DNA from: Rhabdophis nuchalis
Lineage: Eukaryota; Chordata; Lepidosauria; Squamata; Natricidae
Direction: 5' to 3'
DNA length: 64,000 bases
Assembly (NCBI GenBank): GCA_039707465.1
Contig: CM077651.1
Location: forward strand, 17,877,519-17,941,518
Position numbers and translations under genes: made by a program
Notes under the pieces: model-generated
Told to the model about the DNA's origin: nothing
What the model saw: the letters and a program-made list of their open reading frames with translations, nothing else
The model's database searches: none
Shown: positions 53,701 through 63,800 of the stretch, one piece after another
How the letters are laid out: every line of letters starts with the position of its first letter
How positions within the stretch are numbered: the stretch's first letter is position 1

Positions 53701-56549
53701 AAGGTGAGTTGTCTTCCTACAAAAGCAAATTGATTTTTTTCCCAGCAAAATGCACAATACCTGTCTGACTTTATCTTATTCCAATCACCAGGAGAAAATG
53801 CATTCTAGCTGGACAATTTGGATGGAAGTCAGCTACTGTACCTTGGACTAATTCTGATTTGGTGAGTTGGAACTTAATATTTAAAAGAGAAGAGAGGTTT
53901 GTGCATTTCGTCCAACTAAACAGAAGGATATGGTAAGTTTTACCCCTGCAATAGTCAAGGTAAGTTCCAGTCATACAATGTGAAATACAAAAGGAGGAGT
54001 GAACTCATGCCAATTCTCCCAGGAACAGGTGAGTTTTCTTCCTACCAAACAAATCAATTTTTTCCCCAGCAAAATGCACAATACAGGTCTGACTTTACAT
54101 TATTCCAATTACCAGGAGAAAATAAATTCTAATTGGACAATTTGGATGGAAGTCAGCTTTTTTACCTTGAATAATTGTGATTTGGTGAGTTTGAACTTAA
54201 CGTTTAAAAGAGAAGAGAGGTTTGTGCATTTCATCCAACTAAACAGAAGGATATGGTAAGTTTTACCCTGCAATAGTCAAGGTAAGTTCCAGCCGTCCAA
54301 TGTGAGGGACAAAAAGAAGAGTAATCTTATGCCAATTCGCCCAGGAAAAGGTGAGTTGTCTTCCTACAAAAGCAAATTGAATTTTTTCCCAGCAAAATGC
54401 TCAATACCTGTCTGACCTTATCTTATTCCAATCACCAGGAGAAAATGCATTCTAGCTGGACAATTTGGATGGAAGTCAGCTACTGTACCTTGGACTAATT
54501 CTGATTTGGTGAGTTGGAACTTAGTATTTAAAAGAGAAGAGAGGTTTCTGCATTTCATCCAACAAAACAGAAGGATATGGTAAGTTTTACCCCTGCAATA
54601 GTCAAGGTAAGTTCCAGTCGTACAGTCGTGAATGAAAAAAGGAGGAGTGAACTCATGCCAATTCTCCCAGGAAAAGGTGAGTTGTCTTCCTACAAAAGCA
54701 CATTGAATTTTTTCCCAGCAAAATGCACAATACCTGTCTGACTTTATATTATTCCAATTACCAGGATAAAAGGAGTTCTAGTTGGACAGTTTGGATGGAA
54801 GTCAGCTACTTTACCTTGGACTAATTGTGATTTGGTGAGTTGGAACTTAATATTTAAAAGAGAAGAGAGGTTTCTGCATTTCATCCAACTAAACAGAAGG
54901 AGATGGTAAGTTTTACCCCTGCAATAGTCAAGGTAAGTTCCAGTCGTACAATGTGAAATACAAAAGTAGGAGTGAACTCTTGCCAATTCTCCCAGAAAAA
55001 GGTGAGTTGTCTTCCTACAAAAGCTTATTGATTTTTTCCCAGCAAAATGCACAATACCTGCCTGACTTTATCTTATTCCAATCACCAGGAGAAAATGAAT
55101 TTTAGTTGGACAATTTGGATGGAAGTCAGCTTTTTTACCTTGGAATAATTGTGATTTGGTGAGTTGGAACTTAACATTTAAAAGAGAAGAGAGGTTTGTG
55201 CATTTCATCCAACTAAACAGAAGGATATGGTAAGTTTTACCCCTGCAATAGTCAAGGTAAGTTCCAGTCGTACAATGTGAATGAAAAAAGGAGGAGTGAA
55301 CTCATGCCAATTCTCCCAGGAGCAGGTGAGTTGTCTTCCTACCAAACAAATCAATTTTTTCCCCAGCAAAATGCACAATACAGGTCTGACTTTACATTAT
55401 TCCAATTACCAGGATAAAAAGAGTTCTAGCTGGACAATTTGGATGGAAGTCAGCTACTTTTACGTTGTGATTTGGTGAGTTGGAAATTAATATTTAAAAG
55501 AGAACAGAGGTTTGTGCGTTTCGTCCAACAAAAGAGAAGGATATGGTAAGTTTTATCCTGCAATAGTCAAGGTAAGTTCCAGTCGTACAATGTGAGGGAC
55601 AAAAAGAAGAGTAATCTTATGCCAATTCGCCCAGGAAAAGGTGAGTTGTCTTCCTACAAAAGGAAATTGAATTTTTCCCCAGCAAAATGCACAATACCTG
55701 TCTGACTTTATCTTATTCCAATCACCAGGAGAAAATGCATTCTAGCTGGACAATTTGGATGGAAGTCAGCTACTGTACCTTGGACTAATTCTGATTTGGT
55801 GAGTTGGAACTTAATATTTAAAAGAGAAGAGAGGTTTGTGCATTTCATCCAACAAAACAGAAGGATATGGTAAGTTTTACCCCTGCAATAGTCAACGTAA
55901 GTTCCAGTCGTACAGTCGTGAATGAAAAAAGGAGGAGTGAACTCATGCCAATTATCCCAGGAACAGGTGAGTTGTCTTCCTACAAAAGCACATTGAATTT
56001 TTTTCCAGCAAAATGCACAATACCTGTCTGACTTTATCTTATTCCAATCACCAGGAGAAAATGAATTCTAGTTGGACAATTTGGATGGAAGTCAGCTTTT
56101 TTACCTTGGAATAATTGTGATTTGGTGAGTTGGAACTTAATATTTTAAAGAGAAGAGAGATTTGTGCATTTCGTCCAACTAAACAGAAGGAGATGGTAAG
56201 TTTTACCCCTGCAATAGTCAAGGTATGTTCCAGTCGTACAATGTGAAAGACAAAAGGAGGAGTGAACTCATGCCAATTCTCCCAGGAGCAGGTGAGTTGT
56301 CTTCCTACAAAACAAGTCAAATTTTTTTCTAGGAAAATGCACAATATCTGTCTGACCTTATCTTATTCCAATCACCAGGGGAAAATGAATTCTAGTTGGA
56401 CAATTTGGATGGAAGTCAGCTTTTTTACCTTGGAATAATTGTGATTTGGTGAGTTGGAACTTAATATTTAAAAGAGAAGAGAGGTTTGTGCGTCTCGTCC
56501 AACTAAACAGATGGAGATGGTAAGTTTTACACTTGCAATTGTCAGGGGA
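50758..56549 (+). repeat. Tandem array block B: about 18 homogenised 325-bp units
   Basis: Anchors GGTAAGTTTTA.CC lie near 50872, 51199, 51522, 51786, 51986, 52313, 52636, 52960, 53286, 53609, 53934, 54258, 54581, 54905, 55230, 55548, 55870, 56195 and 56520. Spacing is 318-327 bp except two shortened units near 51.5-52.0 kb. Units are visibly more alike than in block A and fall into variants (AATGTGAATGAAAAAAGG; AATGTGAAATACAAAAG; AATGTGAGGGACAAAAAG). Confidence 0.95.
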
Positions 56550-56551
56550 TT

Positions 56552-56668
56552 GGACACTGTGCATTCGAAAAGGGGAAGGGTATTTTGTATGGCCGTTGAT
56601 AGCCTGAACTTGTATGTCCCCATGGATTGGTTAGCAATGCTACCAAAAGTTTAAACTGCTTTTTGGGC
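56552..56668 (+). repeat. LTR fragment in inverted orientation at the left edge of Gypsy copy 2
   Basis: GGGGATTGGACACTGTGCAT, TTGTATGGCCGTTGATAGCC, TGTCCCCATGGATTGGTTAG, ending GTTTAAACTGC. This is the reverse complement of the corresponding DNA at 46735-46845, although the internal region to its right is in the same - orientation as copy 1. Confidence 0.6.
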
Positions 56669-58911
56669 AATCAGTTGTTGCCCATTATCAGAGAATAGGA
56701 TATCTGGCAGCCTGTGGGTGGTAAAAAGTCAACAGAGGGCTTAGATGGTGACCTCTGCAGTGGTGGTTTGCATGATATTGACTTCTAGCTGCTTGGAATA
56801 GGCGTTCACAAATATCAGGAACTTCTGCCCCTCCACTTGTCCAGCGAAGTCGATGTGTATCCATGACCACAGGCCCTTGTCTGATTCCCACTCCTGGGTT
56901 GGTGCCCATGGCAGGGCTGGTCACATTTCCAGGCAGGGTCTGCAGGAAGCTACCCATTCATTAATGTCCTTGTCCATATTAGGCCACCAGATGTAGCTCT
57001 GGTCTAGTGCCTTTATGCGCATTATCCCTGGATGCCCTGTTTGTAGGGCATCCAACTGTCCACTCCATAGCCTTTGGGACACAATGAGCCCTTACCCCAG
57101 AGCAAGCAGCCCTTAATGGTTGACAGCTTGGATTGCTTACTTTAGTAGTGCTGGAATTTTTTCCACAGCTTGTCCTTTGGCCACATCCTCAACACCCAGT
57201 TCAAAATTTTGCATAGTGTTTTGTCCTTTGGGGTGTGTTGGGCAATGTCTCTGGCCATGACCAGTCTAGCAGGGTCAATGTCTATCTTCAGCACTCTTTA
57301 TTGCTTTTATCATGCTGTCAGTGGGTTGGATGTCCACCCCATCTATGAGGCAGTCCAGGAATTCTATCTGCCTCATGCTGATCTTGCATTTCTCTCGGTT
57401 CACTTTGAGTCACTTTTCCTGGAACCTCCCCAATTTCTTGTGCACGTGTCCCATCAATTTTTCTAATGAGTCCCCTGAAATGAATATGTCATGGACGTAT
57501 GGCACCACTCCTGGAATCCATTGCAACAGATGCTCCATCTGGCATTGGAAAAGTCTTGGGGCCATGCTGACATCTAACTGAAGCCTGGTACATTTGAATG
57601 CTCCCTATGTGTCACTATTTTCTGTGCTTCTGCAGTGGCTTCGTCCACTGGCAACTGTTGGTATGCTTGGGCAAGGTCCAGTTTGGCAAAAACCTTCCCG
57701 CTCCCTAGGGAATGCAACAGATATTGCACCACTGGCACTGGGTATGCATTCTGCTGGAGGGCTTTATTCAGGATGCACTTGTAATCTGTGCAGAGGTGGA
57801 TGGAACCATCTGGCTTGGCAGGGATGACTATGGGAGTATCCCAAACAGTGTGGTTGATCGGCACTAGGATTCTTGGGGCAATTAGTTTGTCTAGTTGCTC
57901 ATCCACCTTGTGCCATAGAGCAAAAGGGACCCTTCGGGGTTTTAGCCTGATGGGGGTTACATATGGAGTCTAGGTTAAATGTGATGGGTTTCCCCATATA
58001 TTTACCTAGGCTCCGATCAAAGATGTCTGCAAATTCTACACAGCTGGTCCAGGTCATTGTTGGTGATCCGGTGCACCCCTGTAATGTCCATTCCCAGGGG
58101 CTTGAGCCATTCTATCCCCAGCAGGGATGGCCGATTGCTTATGGTGAACATGAGGAGTAGGCAGCCCTTAATCACTCTGCAGGCCTCAGTGATGTGTCCC
58201 TTTCTCTGACACTGACAGCAGATTGCCTCTCAGAAATGGCAAGCCATTCTTGTGTGAAACCCCATGCAGCCAGGACAACCTGTCTGGGTAAACATGGTGG
58301 GAGGCATTGGTGTCATCCCAGTTCTCATCGTATTCTGAGACTTCCGTGGACCAATCGACCTCTCTATATGTGTGGTACAGTCCGCTGGTCTTTCTGATTT
58401 CTGCTGCTGAGTTGTCCAAAGATGCCACGGCCCTTGCTTCTTCAACCACAACTTTAAATGAGACAACTCTCCTGATCAATAGTTTCTTCTGTAGGGAGAT
58501 GTCTCTCATGCCCAGGATGATTCGGTCTTTCATCATCTCTTCTGGGTTGTGGCGATTTCCCTGAGATTGGCAACAAAATCATTCATTGTCTCCCCCTCCC
58601 GATGGTGCCAGTGGTAGAATTCATTCTGGCTTAATATGGGAGAGGCGGATGAGGCACAGTGGTCTCCTAAGGGTTGTGGTGGTTGCAGGGTTGTTCCTGA
58701 AATGGATTCCACATCGGCTGGGGTGATCAGGGTCTGCGCCATCTTGTATGTCTTGGTGCCGCAGTATGTGAGGAACAACACTCGCATCCTGTTGTCCGGC
58801 AGCTCTTGGTAATCTTTTGCCTCCAGGAACATTCTGAATTGCCCCATGTATGTTTGCCAGTCCTTGGTGTGTGGGTCGAAGATTGCTGGTTCTGGGGATG
58901 TCTGTGATTCT
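56669..58911 (-). mobile_element. Ty3/Gypsy copy 2, more heavily deleted
   Basis: Matches copy 1 closely in integrase (56669-57000), RT (about 57300-57906) and gag (58180-58911). It shares the RT-to-post-RNase H joint at about 57300. It also lacks about 385 bp between 58165 (linker) and gag, and lacks the 5' LTR: gag stops at TCTGTGAT and array sequence begins at once. The catalytic box reads Y-V-H-D. Confidence 0.8.
57574..57906 (-). pseudogene. Gypsy copy 2 RT fragment
   Basis: A 110-codon frame with PDGSIHLCTDYK and FAKLDLAQAYQQLPVDE, ended by a 1-nt shift near 57600 where copy 1 is still open. Confidence 0.75.
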
Positions 58912-58937
58912 CCCAGGAATAGTTGAATTATATTCAT
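58186..58937 (-). pseudogene. Gypsy copy 2 gag fragment
   Basis: Two frames, 58937-58533 (DPHTKDWQTYMGQFRMFLEA, EFYHWHHREGETMNDFVANL) and 58536-58186 (DRIILGMRDISLQKKLL, VVVEEARAVASLD). They give the best-preserved gag in the window. The first codons are array-derived. Confidence 0.75.
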
Positions 58938-59779
58938 ACAAAATCACATCAATCTTCTTCCAAGCAAAATGCAACATACTTGTCTGACTTTACCTTCTTC
59001 CATTCACCAGGAGGAGTTCTTGTTGGACAATTTGGATGGAAGTCAGCTTTTGTACCTTGGGCTAATCATGATTTGGTGAATTTGAGTTTAATAGTTAAGT
59101 CACAAGAGAGCTGTATGAGTGTCATCATATTTAACAGAAGGAGATGGTAAGTTTTCCCTCTGCAATAGTCAATGTAAGTTCCAGTCGCCCAATGTGACAG
59201 ACAAAACGAGGAGTGATCTTATGCTCATTCTCCCAGGAAAAGGTGAGTCCTCCTCCTACAAAAGTAAATTGATTTTTTCGTCAGCAAAATGCACAATAGT
59301 TGTCAGACTATACCTTATCCCAAACACCAGGAGAACATGAATTCTAGTTGGACAATTTGGATGGAAGTCAGCAATTTTACCTTGGGCTAATCATGATTTT
59401 TTTAATTGGAACTTAATATTTAAAACAGAAGCCAGCTCTGTGCTTATGTCCATTTTGACAGTAGGAGATGGTAAGTTTTGCCGCTGCAATAGTCAAGGTA
59501 AGTTCCAGTCACCCAATTTGAGAGACAAAAAGAAGAGAGATCTTATGCCAATTCTCCCAGGAAAAGGTGAGTTGTCTTCCTACAAAAGCAAATCGAGTTT
59601 TTTCCCCAGCAAAATGCACAATACTTGTCTGACTTTACCTTATTCCAATCACCAAGAGAACATGAATTCTAGTTGGAGAATTTGGATGGAAGTCAGTTTT
59701 TTTACTTTGGGTTTATAAGCACAATTTGGTGAATTTGATTGTAATATTTTAGGTAGGAGAGAGTTGTGTGAGTTTCATT
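58912..59779 (+). repeat. Tandem array block C
   Basis: Two and a half 325-bp units. Anchors are near 59149 and 59471. The first unit begins CTCCCAGGAATAGTTGAATT, the same variant that follows Gypsy copy 1. Confidence 0.85.
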
Positions 59780-61190
59780 ATCTAGATCCGCGCCAGTCCG
59801 GCTTTCGGCCCGGGCATAGCACCGAGACGGCATTGGTCGCGTTGGTGGATGATCTCTGGAGGGCCAGGGATGGGGGTTGTTCCTCCATCCTGGTCCTATT
59901 AGACCTCTCGGCGGCTTTCGATACCATCGACCATGGTATCCTATTGCATCGGCTGGGGGGGTTGGGGGTGGGAGGCACCGTTTTACGGTGGTTCTCCTCC
60001 TACCTCTCTGGCCGATTGCAATTTGTGTTGGCAGGAGAGCAGAGGTCGACCCCGAGACCCCTCACATGTGGGGTGCCTCAGGGGTCGGTCCTCTCGCCTC
60101 TCTTGTTTAATGCATACATGAAGCCGCTGGGTGAGATCATCCGTGGTTTTGGGGTAGAGTACCATCTCTACGCTGATGACACTCAGCTGTATATATCTAC
60201 CCCAAACCACCCCAACGATGCCGTAGCGGTGATGTGCCAGTGCCTGGAAGCCGTGCGGATCTGGATGGGAAGTAACGGACTCAGGCTCAACCCGACCAAG
60301 ACCGAGTGGCTGTGGTTTCCGGCTGCCCGATTCAACCAGCTTTCTCCAACGCTGGCCATAGGGGGCGAACATCTTGCCCCTGTGGATGGGGCGCGCAATT
60401 TGGGAGTCCTCCTGGATACCCGGCTGTCTATGGAAGAGCAAGTGACAGCCGTGGCCAGGAGGGCGTTTTACCAGGTTCGCCTGGTTCGCCAATTGCGCCC
60501 CCTATTGGATCGGGACGCCCTTCGCACAGTCACTCATGCCCTCGTGACATCCCGACTGGACTACTGTAACTCCCTCTACATGGGGCTCCCCTTGAGGTGC
60601 ACCCGGAGGCTTCAGTTAGTTCAGAATGCAGCCGCGCGAGCAATTATGGGAACCACTAGGTTTACCCATGTAACACCGCTCTTGCGCGAGCTGCACTGGC
60701 TGCCTGTCGTCTTCCGGGTGCGCTTCAAGGTGTTGGTTATCATCTTTAAAGCGCTCCATGGCTCGGGACCTAGCTACCTGCGGGATCGGATACTGCCTCA
60801 TACATCCTCACGGCCGATTCGCTCCCACAGAGAGGGACTTCTCCGGGTGCCGTCCACTAGACTTTGTCAGCGGGTGACACCCAGGGGAAGGGCTCTCTCT
60901 GTGGCGGGCCCGGCCCTCTGGAACGACCTTCCCCCCGATATTAGAACGACCACGGACCTCCGCTCCTTCCGCCTGAAACTAAAGACACATCTTTTCCGCC
61001 TGGCCGGCCTAGGGTAGTCTCTCTCTCTATGGGTTTTTTAATTGTTTATGTATATTGAGTGGGGATTTTAGCACAGGAGTTTGTTTAATCTGTTTTAAAT
61101 TGTATGTATTTTTGTATATTTATGGTTTTTATTCTCTCTGTGCACCGCCCCGAGTCCCTGTGGGGAGAGGGAGCGGTTAATAAATTGAGC

Positions 61191-61241
<51 letters not shown>
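59780..61241 (+). mobile_element. L2-clade LINE, 5'-truncated but with open RT frame
   Basis: Inserted in the array (flanks ..TTTCATT / TTCATCC..). The RT frame is followed by a 3' UTR with GGGGATTTTAGCACAGG, CACCGCCCCGAGTCCCTGTG and GGTTAATAAATTGAGC, then (TTA)n at 61191-61241. CpG content is high compared with the surroundings, suggesting a fairly recent insertion. Confidence 0.9.
59785..61017 (+). CDS. L2 LINE reverse-transcriptase ORF2 fragment, about 410 codons open
   Basis: The frame is uninterrupted from the truncation point to TAG at 61015-61017. The upstream codons of the open frame are array sequence. RT blocks in order: RQSGFRPGHST.TAL, DLSAAFDTIDH (palm A), GVPQGSVLSPLLFN (B), HLYADDTQLY (catalytic C), LNPTKTEWLWF (D), NLGVLLDTRLS (thumb), then the C-terminal DYCNSLY, LHWLP and LWNDLPPDIRT. 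The endonuclease and RT fingers are absent, so the fragment cannot retrotranspose. Confidence 0.9.
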   Translation, partial: DPRQSGFRPGHSTETALVALVDDLWRARDGGCSSILVLLDLSAAFDTIDHGILLHRLGGLGVGGTVLRWFSSYLSGRLQFVLAGEQRSTPRPLTCGVPQGSVLSPLLFNAYMKPLGEIIRGFGVEYHLYADDTQLYISTPNHPNDAVAVMCQCLEAVRIWMGSNGLRLNPTKTEWLWFPAARFNQLSPTLAIGGEHLAPVDGARNLGVLLDTRLSMEEQVTAVARRAFYQVRLVRQLRPLLDRDALRTVTHALVTSRLDYCNSLYMGLPLRCTRRLQLVQNAAARAIMGTTRFTHVTPLLRELHWLPVVFRVRFKVLVIIFKALHGSGPSYLRDRILPHTSSRPIRSHREGLLRVPSTRLCQRVTPRGRALSVAGPALWNDLPPDIRTTTDLRSFRLKLKTHLFRLAGLG

Positions 61242-61243
<2 letters not shown>

Positions 61244-63564
61244 TCCTATTTTAACAGTAGGGGATGGTAAATTTTAGTCCTGCAATAGTCAAGGTGAGTT
61301 CTAGTTGTCCAATGTAAAAAGACTATGTGAAATACAAAAAGAGGAGTGATCTTATGCCAATTCTCCCAGGAACATGTGAGTTCTAGTCTTACAAATGCAC
61401 ATTGAGGTTTTTCCTGCAAAATGCACAATGACTTTGGACTAATCATCAGTAGACAGTGAGTTCTTGTCCTGCATTAGGCATAGTAAGTTCTCCTCCTCCT
61501 ATAATAATGACAGACATTAGAGTGATCTTATGCCAATTCACCCAGGAAATGTTGAGTTCTAATCCAGCAAGGAATACATTGAGTTCTTTTCCTGCAAAAT
61601 GCACAATATTTGTCTGAATTAAAATCAACAGGCAATGGTGACTTCTAGTGGAACCATTGTGATGCAAGCCAGCTGCTAGACCTTTGGCCAATCACCAGCA
61701 CACAGTGATTTAACTTCAAATCTTTGGGAGTGAAATGAACTGAGTGAGTTTTGTCAAATCAGCTGGAGATGTTGAGTCCTAGTCTGGCATTAGTCACAGT
61801 AAGTACTAGTCCTTCCGTGTGAATGCAGACAGTGATGTGTCCAGCTGTGTGACTTTGGTCCAATTAACAAGAGGCAGCAATTCTCAGCAAAAGAAAGTGT
61901 TAGTCCTGCAATGTCTACAACAGGCAGCTGAGTGACATTGGAACAATAATCAGAAAAAGATAAGTTGTATCTTAACCATAGGTATAAAAGACAGCTACAT
62001 GACCTTGTCCTATCACTAATAGAATGTGTCTTCCTGTTTGAGATTTGAGATTTGAGATTTTATTAGATTTATACCCCGCACCTTCTCCAAAAAGGACCCA
62101 GGGCGGCGCACAGGAAATTTAAAAAACATAACAAATATAACAAAGATACAAAATTTAAAAAACTGGACTTTCCAATCACTAAACCCCACCGCGGGGAGGC
62201 GGAACCTGAGATTCCTAGATGGTTCCGCCCCAGGCGCCTGATGGACCCTGATAGGTTCCAGAGGGAGCTTGGGCCAATACCTGTGGCCTTGCCCCGCGAC
62301 TCGACTGAGGAACTAGTGGCCTTGGACCGAGTCGCGCCCTTGCGGTCTCTCATGCGGCGCCGAATCACCCAGGCTCCTTGGTTTACCGCAATAGGCTTGC
62401 TAAGTTCTTATTTTTATATATGCATAAGAGATATGTGAGTGACTTTGGACTAATCAGTAAGAGAAGGTGTGTTCTACTCCTCCAATATGAACAACAGACA
62501 ATAGATTGATCTTATGCCAATTCACCCAGGAAAAGTGAGTTGTAGTTAAACCATACGTATAAAAGACAGCTATGTGACCATGGGAAATAACCACTAGAAT
62601 GTGTTTTTCCCCTGGCAATATGAATGCTAAGTTTTTATCTTTATATATGCACAAAAGACATATGAGTAACTTTGGACCAATGAACAGGAGACAGTGAGTT
62701 CTAGTCCTGCATTAAACATAATAAATTCTAGTCCTCCAATATTAACAACTGAGAGTTGATTGATCTTATGCCTATCCTTATGGCAAGGAATATATGAGTT
62801 CTGATCCAGCAAAAATACATTTAGTTCTTTTCCTGCAAAATTCACAATATTTGTCTAACTTGTCTTTATTTCAATCATCAGGAGATGGTGACTTCTGGTC
62901 AAATTATTGGGATTGAAGCCAGCTTTTTGTCCTTGATCCAAACATCAAGAAATGGTGAGTTTAAGCTGAACTGAGTTTAAGCTGAACATAGTATGGAAGC
63001 CATCTGCATGACTTTGGTCAAATTAACCAAAACGAGTTCTCATCCTGCGATATGCAATGTAATTTCTAGTCCCCTAATATGAATGGCAGCCAGTGAAATG
63101 ACCTTGGACCAATCTCCAGGTGAGTTCTAATCATGGAAAACATACTGTGGATTCTAGTCCTGCTATATGAATAACAGTCATCTGAATGGCTTTATTCTAA
63201 TCCTCAGGAGATGGAGTGGTTCAGTTGAGCATTCGGGATGGAAGCCAGTTGCTTGATTTTGGACCAATCATCAGGAAAAAGTGAGTTTGAGTGGAACCAG
63301 GCAGCTAATTCACCATGGACCTATCACCAGGGGATGGTGAGTTCTAGTCCTGCAATAGACAATTTAAGTTCTTGCATGACATTCAGTTTAATGACCTTGG
63401 CCAATCACCAGGAGAATGCATGTTGTGTTTCTGCGATAGGCATTGTAACTTCCTAGTTCACCAGGATGAATGACATTTAGCGGAGTGATCTTGAGGCAAT
63501 CACCAGAAGAATGTCCTGCAGAAGACATGACCTATCACCGAGTGACTTTTATCCAATCCTAAAA
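61242..63564 (+). repeat. Tandem array block D: ancestral irregular monomers
   Basis: Units of about 60-95 bp with GTGAGTTCTAGTCCTGCA, CACAATATTTGTCTGA, CTTATGCCAATTCACCCAGG and GACTTTGGACCAATCA, in looser order than in block B. They fade into unique sequence near 63560. A LINE composite sits at 62041-62395. Confidence 0.8.
62041..62395. mobile_element. Composite of two LINE fragments inside the array
   Basis: Left part 62041-62180 (three GAGATTT copies, ATTTATACCCCGCACCTTCT, AAAAAGGACCCAGGGCGGCG) matches the LINE end at 47230-47325. Right part 62221-62385 is + strand L2 ORF2 linker (CTGATGGACCCTGATAGG, encoding LMDPDRFQREL and TQAPWFT), starting at the same point as the derivative at 19441. 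Confidence 0.65.
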
Positions 63565-63800
63565 AGGTAAAGATTTCTCTCACACATATTTGCTAGTTGC
63601 TCCCGACTCTAGGGGGGGGGGGTGCTCACCTCCGTTTCAAAGCCGAAGAGCCAGCACTGTCCGAAGATGTCTCCGTGGTCATGTGGCCAGCATGGCTAAA
63701 TGCAGAAGATGCATGGAACACTGTTATCTTCCCATCTGAGTTCACTCTCAGTTCTAGAAAGGGGACAATAGCAAACTACTACTTAAAAACCTTGCCAAGA
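63565..63800 (-). mobile_element. SINE fragment of the 8379 family
   Basis: AAAAAGGTAAAGATTTCTCT, CCCGACTCTAGGGGGGG, AGCCGAAGAGCCAGCACTGT and GTCATGTGGCCAGCATGGC match 8379-8520. The tRNA head is missing; the rest to 64000 has no recognised feature. Confidence 0.65.

Noticed and set aside
53337..55478. Recurrent 60-103 codon frames in the array (for example VNSCQFSQEQV or KTTHLFLGELA)
   Set aside because: They recur because the DNA unit recurs. Frames are broken in most units, have no start context and no conserved length, so a repeated peptide gene is not supported.
43280..56560. Regular repeats that might suggest a CRISPR array
   Set aside because: Units are contiguous tandem copies of about 325 bp with no unique spacers, in a vertebrate genome.
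59983..60492. 169-codon - frame
   Set aside because: Antisense shadow of the L2 RT frame in CpG-rich DNA.
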